Positions 7,190-7,375 of a stretch of DNA of 7,375 nucleotides are shown piece by piece. The position numbers and the translations under genes are program-made. The stretch covers positions 1 to 7,375 of the forward strand of contig PXEJ01000142.1 of the NCBI GenBank assembly GCA_003566215.1. The letters are read 5' to 3'. The first letter of the stretch is position 1; each line of letters starts with the position of its first letter. The notes below the pieces were generated by a model, which was not told the DNA's origin, ran no database searches, and worked only from the letters and a program-made list of their open reading frames with translations. The stretch comes from Cyanobacteria bacterium T3Sed10_376R1m (lineage in GTDB: Bacteria > Cyanobacteriota > Cyanobacteriia > Cyanobacteriales > Cyanobacteriaceae).

Positions 7190-7375
7190 GGGCAAGGGTT
7201 ATTGCACAAATAAAAATAATAGTCCTATGTTAATATCCCTCTTTTGTCACTTTTCATTTTTTCTTACTATTAATTGATTTCATAACTCTTGATAATTAAA
7301 CGATTACATATACTACAGTTTGTTTTTCTCAATTTTTAGTTATCTTTTATTTTATAGTAGTAAATAATCGGGCGA
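7190..7375. other. AT-rich right flank without a visible gene
   Basis: No open frame of note, RNA gene or strong stem was seen. TATACT at 7309-7314 could be a -10 box for a gene beyond the edge, but no well-spaced -35 accompanies it. Confidence 0.4.

Overview
The window reads as a chromosomal segment of a cyanobacterium. The signs are the core-membrane linker of the phycobilisome (apcE), a Ycf37-type photosystem I assembly factor, a phylloquinone-pathway menE, the cyanobacterial nitrate-reductase factor narM, and four copies of the HIP1 octamer GCGATCGC. The DNA is clearly AT-rich, with long A and T runs between genes. This would suit a Cyanobacterium- or Geminocystis-like unicellular lineage, but that placement is inference.

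Layout from left to right. The 5' part of apcE lies on the minus strand (1-634, running off the left edge). A divergent AT-rich spacer separates it from ruvB (906-1988, +), which is followed after 58 nt by gloA (2047-2436, +). A 212-nt convergent spacer with short inverted repeats leads to a probable two-gene minus-strand unit, in which an FHA-domain gene (3158-3583) lies upstream of narM (2649-3101). A 529-nt gap (3584-4112) holds the FHA promoter and one doubtful 66-codon ORF. Then come menE (4113-5477, +), converging on ycf37 (5513-6040, -) across a small hairpin, and a metallophosphoesterase gene (6186-7127, +). The stop codon of the last gene directly abuts a palindromic sequence resembling the right end of an IS200/IS605-type element. 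The remaining ~186 nt show no gene.

Functionally this is mostly housekeeping. ApcE ties the phycobilisome to the thylakoid membrane. MenE supplies an intermediate of phylloquinone, the photosystem I cofactor, and Ycf37 helps assemble photosystem I. NarM is needed for nitrate reductase activity. RuvB and GloA serve recombination and methylglyoxal detoxification. No defence system, prophage, CRISPR array or clearly new multi-gene system is visible. The points most worth a second look are the solitary IS-end-like palindrome at 7128-7189 and the FHA-narM pairing.
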